Assembly: GCA_019894875.1 (NCBI GenBank)
Contig: JAGXNR010000145.1
Span: 1-6,462, forward strand
Source: Promethearchaeota archaeon
Lineage (GTDB): Archaea > Asgardarchaeota > Lokiarchaeia > Sigynarchaeales > SOKP01
Length of the DNA: 6,462 bases
Direction of reading: 5' to 3'
The position numbers were made by a program, and so were the translations under genes. Positions 5,554 through 6,462 of this stretch are shown here, piece by piece. Each line of letters starts with the position of its first letter. The first letter of the stretch is position 1. Below the pieces are notes generated by a model. That model did not search any database, was not told the origin of the DNA, and saw only the letters and a program-made list of their open reading frames with translations.

Positions 5554-5569
5554 TTTCGAAATATTTTAA
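5554..5569 (+). promoter_or_regulatory. BRE and TATA box of the E1 alpha gene
   Basis: TTTCGAAATATTTTAA joins a BRE-like CGAAA to a TATA-like TATTTTAA (5562-5569), centred 25.5 bp before the in-frame ATG at 5591. Transcription would begin at about 5591, giving either a leaderless message starting at that ATG or a leader of about 42 nt before ATG 5633. Confidence 0.5.
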
Positions 5570-5632
5570 TGAGTTTAGAGATTAATTCCAATGAAATTTA
5601 ATTTTAGAAATCAAAAAATTAAGAGATTAAAA

Positions 5633-6462
5633 ATGAGTAAAAATGAATTTCCCAAAGAATTGAACTCTGAGCAATTAATTGACCTTTATAAGAAAATGTT
5701 ATTAATTCGTGAATTTGAACAAAGGATCACAAAAGATTTTGGCAAAATTAAGTCTCCTTTTGTTCATACATATACAGGCGAAGAAGCCATTGCAGTTGGA
5801 GCATGTGCGACAATTAATGAGGATGATTATATTACTTCTACACACAGAGGTCATGGACATTTTATTGCTAAAGGAGGAGATACAAATTCACTAATGGCAG
5901 AAATTTTTGGAAAGGTTGATGGGATTTGTAAGGGGCGAGGTGGATCAATGCATGTAGCAGATTTTTCTAAGAATATTTTAGGTGCCAATGGGATTGTAGG
6001 AGCTGGACCTCCACTGGCACTTGGGGTTGCTTTAGCTTCAAAAATGAGAAATGAAGGTAAGGTAGTGTTAAGTTTTTTTGGAGATGGGGCAGCAAACCAA
6101 GGGATGCTTCATGAGGCTATGAATCTTGCTGGAGCATGGAAACTCCCAGTAGTGTTTATACTAGAAAATAACTTATATGGATGGAGTACTCCAGTCCATC
6201 GTGCTACCGCTATCAAGGATTTTTCTCTTCGAGCACAGGGATATGGTATGAAAGGATTTTCAATCGATGGCAATGATGTAATTGAAGTATATGAAACTAC
6301 CAAAGAAGCAGTTAAACTTGCGAGAAATGGTGGTGGGCCCACTTTAATAGAGTGTAAAACCTATAGATGGCAAGGTCAGACTGTAATGGATCCAGATAAA
6401 TATAGATCAGAAGAAGAAAAGAATGAATGGAAAAATAAATGTCCTATTGTAGCTTTCAAAAC
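5633..6462 (+). CDS. Thiamine-diphosphate-dependent 2-oxoacid/acetoin dehydrogenase E1 component, alpha subunit (3' partial)
   Basis: This is the alpha subunit of a PDH/BCKDH/AcoA-type heterotetrameric E1, which decarboxylates a 2-oxoacid (or cleaves acetoin) using thiamine diphosphate and passes the acyl group to a lipoyl E2. The 276 codons seen are about 85% of the usual 320-330. Counting from 5633: LYKKMLLIREFE (18-29); HTYTGEEAIAVGA (45-57); TSTHRGHGHFIAKG (68-81); RGGSMH (102-107); the cofactor motif from GDG (150-152) to NN (179-180), with GMLHEAMNLAGAWKLP between; and TYRWQGQTVMDPDKYR (243-258). In the last motif the usual GH(S/F) is G248-Q249-T250, so a conserved cofactor-contacting His is Gln. 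The substrate is not decidable here, and the beta subunit should lie downstream. Another in-frame ATG at 5591 would add 14 basic residues (MKFNFRNQKIKRLK). Similar GAGATTAA stretches precede both. I list 5633 because it gives the usual family N-terminus. Confidence 0.9.
   Translation, partial: MSKNEFPKELNSEQLIDLYKKMLLIREFEQRITKDFGKIKSPFVHTYTGEEAIAVGACATINEDDYITSTHRGHGHFIAKGGDTNSLMAEIFGKVDGICKGRGGSMHVADFSKNILGANGIVGAGPPLALGVALASKMRNEGKVVLSFFGDGAANQGMLHEAMNLAGAWKLPVVFILENNLYGWSTPVHRATAIKDFSLRAQGYGMKGFSIDGNDVIEVYETTKEAVKLARNGGGPTLIECKTYRWQGQTVMDPDKYRSEEEKNEWKNKCPIVAFK

Noticed and set aside
5709..6342. Short frames on both strands (61 and 77 codons) inside the E1 alpha gene
   Set aside because: They overlap conserved E1 alpha motifs in other frames or on the other strand; the E1 alpha frame stays open from 5591 to the right edge.

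Overview
This AT-rich window looks archaeal. Three plus-strand genes have TTTAAATA-like TATA boxes centred about 26-27 bp before an ATG, which fits leaderless archaeal transcripts. The DUF89 protein is of the archaeal type with an N-terminal CxxC. Several minus-strand genes carry short Shine-Dalgarno sites (GAGGT or GTGATT). The low GC and the mix of archaeal informational signals with bacterial-type metabolic genes would suit an Asgard lineage or another uncultured mesophilic archaeon. That placement is inference, because no rRNA or other marker gene is present.

Layout. Positions 1-1394 hold three minus-strand genes: the N-terminal part of a haloalkane dehalogenase-like alpha/beta hydrolase (running off the left edge), a cupin with a TTG start, and a GNAT acetyltransferase. 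Positions 1395-2115 are sparsely coding but not empty. They hold two very small plus-strand genes that are easy to miss, a 48-residue single-span membrane protein (1589-1735) and a 50-residue soluble protein (1963-2115), with a GC-richer foldable inverted-repeat element between them (1834-1909). Positions 2155-3480 encode a minus-strand 12-span MFS transporter of the GPH/SLC45-like type. It is divergent, across a 171-bp promoter region, from a DUF89 damage-control phosphatase-like gene (3652-4536). A convergent minus-strand Mrp/NBP35-type Fe-S carrier ATPase follows (4564-5415). The right edge holds the start of a plus-strand thiamine-diphosphate-dependent E1 alpha subunit (5633 or 5591 to beyond 6462).

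How the genes relate. No single pathway ties the window together; it reads as a series of short transcription units. The three left-hand genes point the same way, and the cupin and GNAT genes (55 bp apart) may share a transcript, while a T-rich tract separates the cupin from the dehalogenase. The E1 alpha gene normally pairs with an E1 beta gene, which would be expected just past the right edge. I found no mobile element, CRISPR array, tRNA or rRNA. The items most worth a second look are the two small genes, the foldable element between them, the His-to-Gln change in the E1 alpha loop, and the unresolved E1 alpha start.
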